A stretch of DNA of 54,718 nucleotides from Treponema sp. (GCA_024698325.1 JAILRG010000117.1:1-54718); one strand, 5' to 3'. Positions 43,492-52,539 are shown, counted from the stretch's first letter. Made by a program: numbers and translations. Notes: generated by a model from the sequence alone, not told the origin.

Positions 43492-44550
43492 ATGGCTAAC
43501 GTATCTGAAGCAAAGAAAAATCCTTTGAGTTTGCAGCTGAACGTGGACGATTTTGTGCCCGCGTCGGCAGAAGAAAAAGAATCACTCGTGATTATGCGTG
43601 AGTCGGTGAGTTTCTGGAAAGATGGTATCCGCCGGTTCCGCAGAAATAAAATTGCAATGACCGCGCTTTCAATCGTACTGCTGATTGTCGTGCTGTGTTT
43701 TATCGTTCCGGGCTTTTATCCCTATCAGTATGAAGAGCAGATGAAGGGAAACGAGCGTCTGGGGCCAATGCAGTATTCTGCACAGGAAATTGCACGCATT
43801 GAAGCTGGCGAGCATGTGTTCCCGCACATTCTGGGCACTGACGCTAACGGTCGTGACTATGCCATTCGCGTTATGGTTGGCGGCCGTGTCTCGCTCATGG
43901 TCGGTATCGTTGCATCTATCCTAATTTTGTGCATCGGCTCTGTGTATGGTGCCATCGCCGGTTATTTTGGCGGCATGATAGATTTGATTATGATGCGCAT
44001 AGTCGACATCATCTACACGGTGCCGGATGTGCTTATTATCATTCTGCTGGCACAGACGCTTAAATTTCCGCTGCGTACGCTTGGTATGGTTCCGGGCTTT
44101 GGCTGGATTCAGCGGCTTGGTCCGAATATGGTCAGCATGTTTATCGTGTTTGCGCTTCTGTACTGGGTCGGTATGGCGCGTATCGTGCGCAGCCAGATTA
44201 TGATTCTTAAACAGAATGAGTATGTTACGGCTGCAAAAGCGCTTGGTGCCAGAAAACGCCGCATCATCGGAAAGCACCTGATCACAAACTGTATCGGAAC
44301 GCTGATTGTTACGACCACCCTGCAAATTCCGTCTTCAATTTTTACTGAGTCGTTTCTGTCATTCCTGGGGTTGGGTGTGCAGGCTCCGATGCCGTCGCTG
44401 GGTTCTCTTGCAAGTGCAGCGCTTAACGGCTTCCAGACCTTCCCGGAAAAGCTGTTTGCTCCGGCCGCGCTCATTTTCATCATCATCCTGAGCTTTAACC
44501 TGCTCGGCGACGGTCTTCGCGACGCGTTTGATCCGAAGCTTAAGTCATAG
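43492..44550 (+). CDS. oppC: Oligopeptide ABC transporter permease OppC
   Basis: 352 residues. A cytoplasmic N-terminal stretch (FWKDGIRRFRRNKIAMTALSIV) leads into the first helix; the EAA loop is VTAAKALGARKRRIIGKHLI; the end LLGDGLRDAFDPKLK is diagnostic of OppC/DppC. A long first periplasmic loop (EEQMKGNERLGPMQ...) carries LGTDANGRDY, also typical. It pairs with OppB. Confidence 0.95.
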   Translation: MANVSEAKKNPLSLQLNVDDFVPASAEEKESLVIMRESVSFWKDGIRRFRRNKIAMTALSIVLLIVVLCFIVPGFYPYQYEEQMKGNERLGPMQYSAQEIARIEAGEHVFPHILGTDANGRDYAIRVMVGGRVSLMVGIVASILILCIGSVYGAIAGYFGGMIDLIMMRIVDIIYTVPDVLIIILLAQTLKFPLRTLGMVPGFGWIQRLGPNMVSMFIVFALLYWVGMARIVRSQIMILKQNEYVTAAKALGARKRRIIGKHLITNCIGTLIVTTTLQIPSSIFTESFLSFLGLGVQAPMPSLGSLASAALNGFQTFPEKLFAPAALIFIIILSFNLLGDGLRDAFDPKLKS

Positions 44551-44563
44551 GCTCAAGGAGGAC

Positions 44564-44640
44564 GAGGCAGCAGGAAATCTGCTTGTCAGAGGCAGCTGTT
44601 CGGGCTGCCATTTTGTCCCGGCCAAGGTCGGGGCGTTTTG
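44564..44640 (+). repeat. Intergenic repeat copy A in the opp operon
   Basis: The 101-base gap between oppC and oppD holds a segment shared with the oppF-oppA gap: GAGGCAGC at 44564 followed by a TCTGCTTG block, then CCATTTTGTCC (44608-44618), AAGG and CGGGGC. It can fold, with GGCAGC/GCTGCC at 44591-44596 and 44603-44608. No gene. Confidence 0.55.
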
Positions 44641-44651
44641 TAGAGGTACAC

Positions 44652-45710
44652 ATGGCAGAGAACAATTATTTAGTAGACATACAGCATGAAAAGCTTTCGT
44701 TCTTCACTCCGGCGGGTGAAGTGCGCGCACTTAACGATGTAACGCTTCACATGCAGGAAGGCGAAGTCCTCGGCATCGTCGGCGAATCTGGCAGCGGCAA
44801 ATCGGTCACTGCCTATTCGATTATGGGACTGACAGCGGAAAACGGTAAAATTACCGGCGGCAGCGTTACGTTTAACGGTCACCGCATTGACCAGATGAGC
44901 GAAAAAGAACTGCGCCACATTCGCGGAAAAGAAGTCAGCATTATCTTCCAAGACCCGATGACGAGCTTAAATCCGGTCTGGACTATTGGAAATCAGATTG
45001 AAGAGGCGGTAAGGCTGCATACAAATAAAAAAGGCGCGGAGGCAACCGCCCGTGCGCGCGAACTGTTGACGCTGGTTGGCATTAACGAGCCGGATAAGCG
45101 CTTAAAGCAGTACCCCCACGAGCTTTCTGGCGGTATGCGCCAGCGCGTGATGATTGCAATTGCGCTTGCCTGCGAACCTAAGCTTTTGATTGCAGACGAA
45201 CCGACTACCGCGCTCGACGTAACGATTCAGGCGCAGATTCTGGAGCTGATGCAGGAGCTAAAAAAGAAGCTCGGCATGGGAATCATCATGATTACTCACG
45301 ATTTGGGCGTCGTTGCAAGCATGTGCGACCACATTGCCGTCATGTATGCGGGCGAAATCATCGAATATGGCACGACAGACGACATTTTCTACAATCCGCA
45401 GCACGAATATACGCGCGGACTTTTGCGCTCAATTCCGAAATTTCACGAGAAGGATTATTCCCGGCTCGTTCCGATTGAAGGTCAGCCAGTCGATTTGCTG
45501 AACCGTCCGAAAGGCTGCTGTTTTGCGCCGCGCTGCTCTAGCTGTATGAAAATCTGCCTTGAAAAGCCGCCGGTACGCAATGAGTACGAGACGCTTGGCG
45601 GAGCTGCCGTAGGCGAAAACGTGCACTACGGTCGCTGCTGGCTTGAGCAGAAAGCTCAGGTGTGCGGCAGCGCAGATGCAAAAGTAGAACCGAAAGGAGA
45701 CAAGGCATGA
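44652..45710 (+). CDS. oppD: Oligopeptide ABC transporter ATPase OppD
   Basis: 352 residues from ATG 44652 (the frame opens at 44583 in repeat DNA). Walker A GESGSGKS, signature LSGGMRQRV, Walker B LLIADEPTTALD, and the C-terminal oligopeptide extension with the cysteine cluster CCFAPRCSSCMKICLEKPP, where an Fe-S cluster has been found in relatives. It powers peptide import with OppF. Its stop overlaps oppF (ATGA). Confidence 0.95.
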   Translation: MAENNYLVDIQHEKLSFFTPAGEVRALNDVTLHMQEGEVLGIVGESGSGKSVTAYSIMGLTAENGKITGGSVTFNGHRIDQMSEKELRHIRGKEVSIIFQDPMTSLNPVWTIGNQIEEAVRLHTNKKGAEATARARELLTLVGINEPDKRLKQYPHELSGGMRQRVMIAIALACEPKLLIADEPTTALDVTIQAQILELMQELKKKLGMGIIMITHDLGVVASMCDHIAVMYAGEIIEYGTTDDIFYNPQHEYTRGLLRSIPKFHEKDYSRLVPIEGQPVDLLNRPKGCCFAPRCSSCMKICLEKPPVRNEYETLGGAAVGENVHYGRCWLEQKAQVCGSADAKVEPKGDKA

Positions 45711-46696
45711 GCGGCAACAACGAAAACTTACTTGAAATCAGTCACTTAAAGCAGTACTTTCCGGTTGCGGGAAGCAAAAAGATAGTGCACGCCGTTGACG
45801 ACGTAAGCTTTTTCATCAAAAAAGGTGAGACATTCGGTCTGGTCGGCGAGTCCGGCTGTGGCAAAACAACGACTGGCCGCTCAATTCTGCGGCTGACCGA
45901 GCCGACATCTGGCAAAATCGTGTATGACGGCGAAGTGATTTTTGACAGCGAGACCGGCGTAAAAGCCGACATGCGCCCGTACCGCAGAAAAATGCAGATT
46001 GTCTTCCAGGATCCGTATGCGTCGCTTGACCCGCGCATGACTGTCGGCGACATTGTCGGCGAAGCGCTCGACATCCACAAGCTGTATGAGAACCGGGAGG
46101 AGCGCCGCCGCAAGATTATTGCGCTTCTTTCTGTTGTCGGCTTAAACAGCGAGCATGCCAACCGCTACCCCCACGAGTTTTCTGGCGGTCAGCGCCAGCG
46201 TATCGGCATTGCCCGTGCTCTGGCAGTAAAGCCCCAGTTCATCGTCTGTGACGAGCCGGTTTCCGCTCTGGACGTGTCCATTCAGGCCCAGGTTGTCAAC
46301 ATGTTTGAAGATTTGCAGCAGGCTATGGGGCTTACCTACCTCTTTATCGCCCACGACCTGTCTGTCGTCAATCATATCTCAAGCAGAATCGGCGTTATGT
46401 ATCTGGGGCACATGGTCGAGATGGCAGAAAGCGACGAAATCATCTTCCACTCGATGCATCCGTACACGCGCTCGCTTATCAGTGCGGTTCCGATTGCGGA
46501 TCCAAAGACGGCGCGCGCAAATAAGCGCATCATCCTTGAAGGTGACGTGCCTTCCCCGGTAAATCCGCCGTCCGGCTGTCCCTTCCGCACGCGCTGTCCG
46601 TATACCGACAGTCAGTGCGCCGAACAGAAGCCTGAGTTTAAGGAAGTGACCAGCGGCCACTGGTGCGCCTGTCATCACCTGGACAAGCTGAACTAG
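45707..46696 (+). CDS. oppF: Oligopeptide ABC transporter ATPase OppF
   Basis: 329 residues from ATG 45707, overlapping oppD by four bases, with AAAGGAG. Walker A GESGCGKTTTGRSILRL, signature FSGGQRQRIGIARAL, Walker B FIVCDEPVSALD, and the C-terminal NPPSGCPFRTRCPYTDSQC cysteines. It is the second ATPase of the importer. Confidence 0.95.
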   Translation: MSGNNENLLEISHLKQYFPVAGSKKIVHAVDDVSFFIKKGETFGLVGESGCGKTTTGRSILRLTEPTSGKIVYDGEVIFDSETGVKADMRPYRRKMQIVFQDPYASLDPRMTVGDIVGEALDIHKLYENREERRRKIIALLSVVGLNSEHANRYPHEFSGGQRQRIGIARALAVKPQFIVCDEPVSALDVSIQAQVVNMFEDLQQAMGLTYLFIAHDLSVVNHISSRIGVMYLGHMVEMAESDEIIFHSMHPYTRSLISAVPIADPKTARANKRIILEGDVPSPVNPPSGCPFRTRCPYTDSQCAEQKPEFKEVTSGHWCACHHLDKLN

Positions 46697-46797
46697 AGGC
46701 AGCGTGAGTTTGCTTGAGGGGCGAAAAGCGTCTTCTGCAAGCTCGGTGAGAGGGCCGCTTGCGACCCATTTTGTCCTGATTAAGGGCGGGGCTTGTG
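46696..46797 (+). repeat. Intergenic repeat copy B in the opp operon
   Basis: Within the 162-base gap between oppF and oppA. It begins with GAGGCAGC overlapping the oppF stop, shares a TTTGCTTG block, CCATTTTGTCC (46766-46776), AAGG and CGGGGC with copy A, but has about 25 extra bases in the middle (including TCTTCTGCAAGCTCGG). Foldable, no gene. The likely role is to separate oppA expression from the rest of the operon. Confidence 0.55.
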
Positions 46798-46858
46798 GGA
46801 TTACAAAAGCAATTTTTTTTGGCTGTCCGCAAAAACGGCGGCAAAGGAGAATAAAAGT

Positions 46859-48484
46859 ATGAAAAAGCTGGCATTGCTGGTAGTTTCAGTAGTAGCAGTG
46901 GCAGGCCTTCTGGTTTCCTGCGGTGATAAATCCGCAAAGAAAGCTGGAAAAGGCTCTGTCCTTCACGTACAGGTGGGCCCTTCACCTGAGACAATCGACC
47001 CGGCGCTGAATAGTGCTGTTGACGGCGGCAACATGATTTTGCACGCCTTTGAAGGTCTTTTGAAGTTTGACCGCAACAACAACGTTATCGGTGGTTGTGC
47101 AGAGTCATGGGAACAGTCACCGGATGGTTTGACCTGGACGTTCCATTTGCGAGATGGCCTTAAGTGGTCTGACGGCACTGATCTGACAGCAGAAGATTTT
47201 GTGTATTCATGGAAACGCGTCGCTTCTCCTGAGACGGCGGCTCCCTACGGCTATGATCTTCTGAACATGGTCCGCGGTTTTGACGAAGCAAGCGCCGGCG
47301 ACTTGGACAAACTCGCTGTTTCAGCTCCGAGCGCACAGACGTTTGTTGTAGAACTTGTTTCTCCGTGCATTTACTTTGATAAAATTGTTTCTTTTGCAAC
47401 GCTGGTTCCGGTTCAGAAAGCTGCTATCGAAGCTGCAGGCGATTCTTGGGCAACAGCTCCGGAAAGCTATGTAACAAGCGGCCCGTACTACATGACTGAG
47501 TTCACCGATGGTGCGCAGATTGTGTTTACCAAGAACCCCTACTACTGGGATGCAGAGAACATCACATTTGACCAGATTGTGTGGCATTTGATTGAAGATG
47601 CAAACACCTCATACACTGCATACAATCAGGGCGTAATTCAGCTGATTAAGGATGTCCCGACTGAGGAAATCCCGTCACTGCGAGATAACAGTGAATTCTA
47701 TGTAGAGCCGATTATGGGTACCTACTACGTGTGTTTCAACACACAGCGCGCCCCGTTCAACGATAATCGCGTTCGCGAAGCTCTGTCTCTCGCTATTGAC
47801 CGCGCATACGTTGCAAACACTGTTATGGGCGGCACCTACAGCCCGGCAAAGAATTTTGTCGGCCCCGGTGTTTCCGATGCAGCAGCAGCTTCTTCTTTTG
47901 AGGAAGTAACTACCGCTACCTATGGCGACCACTTTGACATTAAAAACTATCAGGCAGACCTTGCCCGTGCAAAGAAGCTTCTTGCAGATGCCGGCTATCC
48001 GGAAGGAAAAGGTTTCCCGGTATTCGAGTATCTGACAAACGATGCTGGTTATCATAAATCTGTCGCTGAATACCTGCAGTCAGCATGGGCTCAGCTGGGA
48101 CTGACCATGAACGTAAACATTCAGGAATGGAAGACTGTTTCTGCTGACCGCCGCTCCGGTAACTTTGACGTTGCACGCAATGGCTGGGTATATGACTGGG
48201 ATGACCCGTCTAACATGATTAACTTGCTTGAGACAGGCAACGGCAACAACGACGGTAAGTATTCTTCAGCTGAATTTGACAAGCTGGTTAGAGCTGCCCG
48301 TGACACAACTGACGTAAAAGAGCATTACGACCTTCTGCACAAGGCTGAACAGGTTATGCTTAAAGACGCTGCAGTTGCTCCTGTTGCATACTACAACGAG
48401 TTCTGGCTGCAGAAGTCAAACCTTAAGGGAACATGGCATTCACCGTACGGCTACTGGTACCTGATGTACGGTAAGCTTGACTAA
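46859..48484 (+). CDS. oppA: Oligopeptide-binding lipoprotein OppA
   Basis: 541 residues from ATG 46859, preceded by AAAGGAG (about 46845-46850). Lipobox LLVSC. The SBP_bac_5 family pattern is clear: PETIDPALNSAVDGGNMILHAFEGLLKF, W..SPDGLTWTFHLRDGLKWSDGT, DFVYSWKR, the TSGPYYMTEF stretch and FNTQRAPFNDNRVREALSLAIDR. It captures peptides outside the inner membrane and hands them to OppBC. Its codon use is biased toward well-expressed genes and it is followed by a strong terminator. Confidence 0.96.
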   Translation: MKKLALLVVSVVAVAGLLVSCGDKSAKKAGKGSVLHVQVGPSPETIDPALNSAVDGGNMILHAFEGLLKFDRNNNVIGGCAESWEQSPDGLTWTFHLRDGLKWSDGTDLTAEDFVYSWKRVASPETAAPYGYDLLNMVRGFDEASAGDLDKLAVSAPSAQTFVVELVSPCIYFDKIVSFATLVPVQKAAIEAAGDSWATAPESYVTSGPYYMTEFTDGAQIVFTKNPYYWDAENITFDQIVWHLIEDANTSYTAYNQGVIQLIKDVPTEEIPSLRDNSEFYVEPIMGTYYVCFNTQRAPFNDNRVREALSLAIDRAYVANTVMGGTYSPAKNFVGPGVSDAAAASSFEEVTTATYGDHFDIKNYQADLARAKKLLADAGYPEGKGFPVFEYLTNDAGYHKSVAEYLQSAWAQLGLTMNVNIQEWKTVSADRRSGNFDVARNGWVYDWDDPSNMINLLETGNGNNDGKYSSAEFDKLVRAARDTTDVKEHYDLLHKAEQVMLKDAAVAPVAYYNEFWLQKSNLKGTWHSPYGYWYLMYGKLD

Positions 48485-48495
48485 ATAAGCATAAA

Positions 48496-48526
48496 AATAG
48501 GCCGCTGAACGCGGCCTATTTTTTTG
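48496..48526 (+). terminator. oppA terminator (bidirectional)
   Basis: AATAGGCCGC (48496-48505) pairs with GCGGCCTATT (48511-48520), loop TGAAC, followed by Ts to 48525. The A-rich left side also makes it work for era on the minus strand. Confidence 0.93.
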
Positions 48527-48624
48527 TGACGGCAGTACGAGCTGCCGTCGCGTGCATGTGCGGACCACTGGCGCGAGGCGCCTCGTGGTAGAGCAGGCCG
48601 CTGAACGCGGCCTATTTTTTTGTG
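48499..48624. repeat. 30-base direct repeat containing the terminator
   Basis: 48499-48528 and 48595-48624 are identical for 30 bases, including stem, loop and T-run. The 66 bases between hold an ACGGCAG/CTGCCGT hairpin (48529-48548) and a GGCGC-GAGG-CGCC hairpin (48570-48582) inside ACCAC...GTGGT. The second terminator copy sits seven bases before the era stop. Confidence 0.85.
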
Positions 48625-48630
48625 CTATGC

Positions 48631-49575
48631 TTAGCGGATAAGCTTATCGAGCCGCGTGTCTTTCTGGCGCCAGTTTTTATCAACTTTTACCTGTAGATCC
48701 AAATCAACGCGGTACGGGAAAATCTTTCGCATCGCCTTAATGCTTTCGATGCGGATTGTCTTAATCAGACTGGCGCCTTTCCCGATGACAATGCCCTTCT
48801 GGCTTTCGCGCTCAACGCAGATAAAAGCGCGCACCCACATAAGGTTGTCTTTTTTCATTTCCATGTCGGCAATCTGAACATACAGAGCATGGGGGATTTC
48901 CTGCTGCAGGCGGTTAATGGCCTGTTCGCGGATAATTTCTGCCATGCGGAAATCAACTTCCTGATCCGTGTAGTACTCTTCGGGGTACAGGTGCGGGGCT
49001 TCCGGCGCAAGGTCGTACAGTGCGCGCAGAATATCATTAATGCCCGTATCTTCTTTTGCGGAAATTGCGAAGATTTTTTCATCAGAGAGGGAAGGCAGCT
49101 CAGTTTTGACGAAGGCTCTTGCTTCCTGCACCCTTGAACGGCTGTCGTCGGTTTTGTTCAGCGCGACAACAAGCTTTTCCTGATGAGTGCGGAGCAGGTT
49201 TGTGATAAGCCGTTCCTCGTCTCCGCAGGGGCGCGTGCTGTCAATGACGTACAAAATTGCGTCTGCGTTTTCCAGCTGTTCTGCTGTCAGCGCGCGCAGT
49301 TTTACGTTCATCTTTTTTTCTGATTCGTGGTAACCGGGGGTGTCGACAAATACCAGCTGTCCTAGAGAGGTGTTTACGATTCCCTTGATTGCGTTGCGCG
49401 TGGTCTGCGGAAGCGGCGAAACAATGGAAACCGGCTCTCCGCTGGCAGTGTTCAGGAAGGTGGATTTTCCGGCAGACGGGCGGCCGATAATCGTTACGAG
49501 GGCTGTTTTGGGTCCTGCAGGCTCAATCGTGTATTCATCTGCAGACGATTCTGTTGGTTCTGTCATATCAATCAT
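48631..49575 (-). CDS. era: GTPase Era
   Basis: 314 residues from ATG 49575. G1 GRPSAGKST, G2/G3 TTRNAIKG and VDTPGYHESEK, G4 VALNKTDD, and the C-terminal KH domain (QKGIVIGKGASLIKTI). Era binds the 3' end of 16S rRNA and aids 30S maturation. The ATG lies seven bases after TATACT (49588-49583) with an upstream TGC, giving an extended -10 and no leader. It diverges from birA with only 69 bases between the starts. Confidence 0.96.
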   Translation of the reverse strand: MIDMTEPTESSADEYTIEPAGPKTALVTIIGRPSAGKSTFLNTASGEPVSIVSPLPQTTRNAIKGIVNTSLGQLVFVDTPGYHESEKKMNVKLRALTAEQLENADAILYVIDSTRPCGDEERLITNLLRTHQEKLVVALNKTDDSRSRVQEARAFVKTELPSLSDEKIFAISAKEDTGINDILRALYDLAPEAPHLYPEEYYTDQEVDFRMAEIIREQAINRLQQEIPHALYVQIADMEMKKDNLMWVRAFICVERESQKGIVIGKGASLIKTIRIESIKAMRKIFPYRVDLDLQVKVDKNWRQKDTRLDKLIR

Positions 49576-49644
49576 GAAAGAGAGTATAGCATATTTTGAA
49601 GGCGCTGTGTGACGTTTTTCGTGCATTTTGCTATACTATGGCCC
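49576..49644. promoter_or_regulatory. Divergent leaderless promoters of era and birA
   Basis: Toward era: TGCTATACT (minus, 49591-49583), seven bases to ATG. Toward birA: -35 GTGACG (49609-49614), 17-base spacer, -10 TATACT (49632-49637) within TTGCTATACT, seven bases to ATG 49645. No Shine-Dalgarno on either side. The two promoters share the same extended -10 form. Confidence 0.75.
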
Positions 49645-50820
49645 ATGACGACGAAGGAATCTGTACTTTCTGCTTTGCTTGCTGCCGGCGAAAACAAAGA
49701 CAGCTTTATCTCGGGTGAGAAACTTTCTGCCGGATGCGGCGTCTCCCGAACATCAGTCTGGAAGGCGATACAATCGCTTGAACGGGACGGCTACACAATT
49801 GAGGCAGTGACAAACCGCGGGTATCGTCTGCTGGCAGTTCCGGATGTAATCGATGCTGACAGAATCAGCTCTGAAATTGCTGCGCTTGGCGTGCAGCCGG
49901 GCGCTGTACATGCGTTTTCCTGTGTTGATTCGACACTGAGCGAGTCAAAGCGCGCAGAATCTTCAATCGTGTCATTCCGAAATGCAGACGGCTCGCTGAC
50001 AGAAAGCGGAAAAAAGCTGCATCGTTCACTTATTGTTGCCGGTCAGCAGACTGCCGGTCGCGGGCGCATGGGGCGCACCTTTGTGTCTCCTGCAAACAGC
50101 GGTGTGTATATGACGCTCGTGTTTGCTCCAAAGTCTGGCGTAACAAATCCAGCGCTGCTGACAGCGGCCGCTGCTGTCGCTGTAGCCAGAGCTATCGACG
50201 CCTTGTATGGTACGAGCGCTCAGATTAAATGGGTGAATGACGTGTACATTGGCGGAAAAAAAGTTTGCGGCATACTGACAGAGGGCTTTGTCAATTTTGA
50301 GACGGGCCGGGTCGAGGCAGCGAATGTCGGCATAGGCATAAATGTCCGGCCGATGGGCTTTTCCGGAAACCTTGCACATACTGCAGCCTCCATCTGCGAC
50401 ATGGTGCCAGGCGAGGCGGCGCCTTTAATCAGCAGGAATACGCTTGCAGCCCACGTTGCGGCAAACCTGCTTGCGCTGTATGACAGCTGGGACTCTGCAG
50501 GAAGCATGACAGGCGGTAACAGCGCAACTGGAGGTACGATTGCCGGGTACTCACAGCTTGCCGGGGGAACGGCCGCCATGCAAGCTGGCATGTCCGGGCA
50601 GGCCGTTCAGGATGTGATGGCAGAGTACCGCTCGCGTTCGCTTCTGCAGGGAAAAACAGTGCAGATTAATCCTGTCGCCGGCATGCCGGGGGAAACGTAC
50701 TGCGCGCTTGTGCTTGGAGTCACCGATGAGGCAGCTCTTGAAGTTATGCTTGAAAACGGGGAGAAGAAGGTGCTCCAGAGCGGCGAGGTAAGTTTACATG
50801 GTAATGACTTTGCGCTTTAA
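49645..50820 (+). CDS. birA: Biotin protein ligase / biotin operon repressor
   Basis: 391 residues. N-terminal winged helix (ISGEKLSAGCGVSRTSVWKAIQSLERDGYTIEAVTNRGYRL) as in bifunctional BirA. The catalytic domain has GQQTAGRGRMGRTFVSPANSGVYMTLV (biotin/AMP loop) and IKWVNDVYIGGKKVCGILTEG. About 25 residues (GSMTGGNSATGGTIAGYSQ...) are inserted before the C-terminal SH3-like part (SLLQGKTVQINP). It biotinylates acetyl-CoA carboxylase and may repress biotin genes, none of which lie nearby. Apparently leaderless. Confidence 0.94.
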   Translation: MTTKESVLSALLAAGENKDSFISGEKLSAGCGVSRTSVWKAIQSLERDGYTIEAVTNRGYRLLAVPDVIDADRISSEIAALGVQPGAVHAFSCVDSTLSESKRAESSIVSFRNADGSLTESGKKLHRSLIVAGQQTAGRGRMGRTFVSPANSGVYMTLVFAPKSGVTNPALLTAAAAVAVARAIDALYGTSAQIKWVNDVYIGGKKVCGILTEGFVNFETGRVEAANVGIGINVRPMGFSGNLAHTAASICDMVPGEAAPLISRNTLAAHVAANLLALYDSWDSAGSMTGGNSATGGTIAGYSQLAGGTAAMQAGMSGQAVQDVMAEYRSRSLLQGKTVQINPVAGMPGETYCALVLGVTDEAALEVMLENGEKKVLQSGEVSLHGNDFAL

Positions 50821-50831
50821 GAATAACGTGT

Positions 50832-50837
50832 TATACT
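50832..50837 (+). promoter_or_regulatory. -10 box of the 562-residue gene
   Basis: TATACT ends six bases before the ATG at 50844; TTTGCG 17 bases upstream (inside the end of birA) is the only -35 candidate. No Shine-Dalgarno. Confidence 0.55.
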
Positions 50838-50843
50838 GAATAT

Positions 50844-52532
50844 ATGAGCGATTCAGAATTAGACCCTACAATAGCGGCATTATTGGCAGAGGCTTCATCA
50901 GAACCAGGTGACTATTACGATTCCAGTGATACAGATATTTCAGATGTTCCGCTGGATGAATTTGCTGGAGATTCAGATTTTTCCTTTGATGAAAAACCGG
51001 CAGAGCGTCCTGCTTCGGTTGCCCAGGTCGACTTAAGCGTTACAAAGTTTCAGCCGATAACAAAGTTTTTTGATGACGTTCCCAACAATTATTTTGACGA
51101 CAAGGCATATTATAAGACGGCATTAACCGGCGAGGGTGATGCTTCTCAGCGTGTGCATCAGGTGCTTTCCCGGTATTTGAACTGTCAGGACCCGAAAGAC
51201 CGAACAGTCTACCGCCAGCAGATGGTTACGGCTTACTGGGAGCTGCTCCGGTCGCTGGCACCGAAAATGGCTGATTACGGACTTCCCATGCCGAAGCGCA
51301 TGCTGGTTCGTTTTGGAGTTTTGCTTCCGTCGTTGTTTACGGCTGAGCAGAAGGAGACTTTTTCAAAGTCAATCCTTGAAAACAACACGAATGAGCCGGT
51401 GTATTATCTGGATGAATGGTTCCGGGATATCGCCAGCGGCCGTCTGACGCTGTCGGCGACAGATGAAACCCGTCCTACAAGAAAAGCTGGCGGCGGTGCT
51501 GAACAGCAGCAGCTGTTAATGCTCAAAAGCAAGAATGACGGCAAGCTCCAGAGCGCGGAAAGCCTCTTAAATGCGAAAGAAAGCGAACGGAGTATGATTG
51601 AACACGAACTGCTGAATCGCATTGAATCACTGTTTGTGCATAATCCGCTGGTTGGCATGGCGCCGCACAAGGAAGCCTATACAGAAACTCAGAAACACAC
51701 GTTCATTGAAATTTCCGAAAAACTGCGTACCCTGCAGAAAAACGACAAGGAAATTGCTGCTTACATCCATGAGCTTGAAGAAGCCCGTGCTGTCGGTATT
51801 TCACTTGAACAGAAGCTGAAGAGTGGCCCCGCAAATGTGGAAGTTGACCACGGCGATATTATGACCGAGATGAACACCGTGCGCCAGATGGCAAAAATGA
51901 CCATCGGCCGTCAGGGAAACCAGTTTCCTGTGTTTACGCGCGAGTTCTTCCACTGTATCCCGCAGGGCACTGGTTTTCGCGAAAACGTGCTGAACACGAT
52001 GGCATGGATTGAATCACTTGATCCGGGCGCTTTCTGCCGTGTTCATAAAAATACGCCGAACCGCATTGTCCCGTATGTGCTTTTAGTGCCGACGTACGGC
52101 GATTTCGGCTTCTGCTGGGAGCCGTTTGACCGATACAACCGCGTCACCAGTCGCGGCCGTATCGTCATTCCGATGTATCCCCGCGACTTAAAGATTGCAC
52201 TTTTGATGGCTGTTGCCGATTTGCGCTGGCAGGTCGCCAAGGAAAAGGCGAGCTACTACTGGATGGAAGAAGGCTTAACCGGTCAGTACTATCAGTGGGT
52301 AGAAAGCCAGAAGCTTAAAGGTGACCTCAAATCGTTCTTTATCGCAGATTATGTCCTCTGGATGACAAAGGAAGCGAATGGCACTCAGATTATGGACAAA
52401 AAGCTTCGTGCAATTTTCTGGCGCTACATTCCGTACCCGCAGGAAAAGAAAGACGAGCTTAAAAAGCGCAGTATGGTGTATGCGGAGCTTTGTCAGCGCG
52501 ATGCAAACCGTGCGATGAGCGACGGATATTGA
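50844..52532 (+). CDS. Unrecognised 562-residue cytoplasmic protein
   Basis: No signal peptide or membrane segment. The first about 65 residues are acidic and Ser/Asp-rich (disordered). Residues 70-190 are helical; about 215-320 is a charged helical, coiled-coil-like stretch (SERSMIEHELLNRIESLF, LRTLQKNDKEIAAYIHELEEAR). From 345 a well-conserved-looking folded region starts, with QGNQFPVFTREFFHC, NRIVPYVLLVPTYGDFGFCWEPFDRYNR and RGRIVIPMYPRDLKIALLMAVADLRWQ. I do not recognise a family; conserved spirochete proteins of this style exist. It has its own apparently leaderless start 23 bases after birA, and pta follows. Confidence 0.8.
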   Translation: MSDSELDPTIAALLAEASSEPGDYYDSSDTDISDVPLDEFAGDSDFSFDEKPAERPASVAQVDLSVTKFQPITKFFDDVPNNYFDDKAYYKTALTGEGDASQRVHQVLSRYLNCQDPKDRTVYRQQMVTAYWELLRSLAPKMADYGLPMPKRMLVRFGVLLPSLFTAEQKETFSKSILENNTNEPVYYLDEWFRDIASGRLTLSATDETRPTRKAGGGAEQQQLLMLKSKNDGKLQSAESLLNAKESERSMIEHELLNRIESLFVHNPLVGMAPHKEAYTETQKHTFIEISEKLRTLQKNDKEIAAYIHELEEARAVGISLEQKLKSGPANVEVDHGDIMTEMNTVRQMAKMTIGRQGNQFPVFTREFFHCIPQGTGFRENVLNTMAWIESLDPGAFCRVHKNTPNRIVPYVLLVPTYGDFGFCWEPFDRYNRVTSRGRIVIPMYPRDLKIALLMAVADLRWQVAKEKASYYWMEEGLTGQYYQWVESQKLKGDLKSFFIADYVLWMTKEANGTQIMDKKLRAIFWRYIPYPQEKKDELKKRSMVYAELCQRDANRAMSDGY

Positions 52533-52539
52533 TATTTTT

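Noticed and set aside
48499..48624. Ends of an insertion sequence
   Set aside because: The copies are direct repeats of a terminator with no transposase or inverted ends between them.
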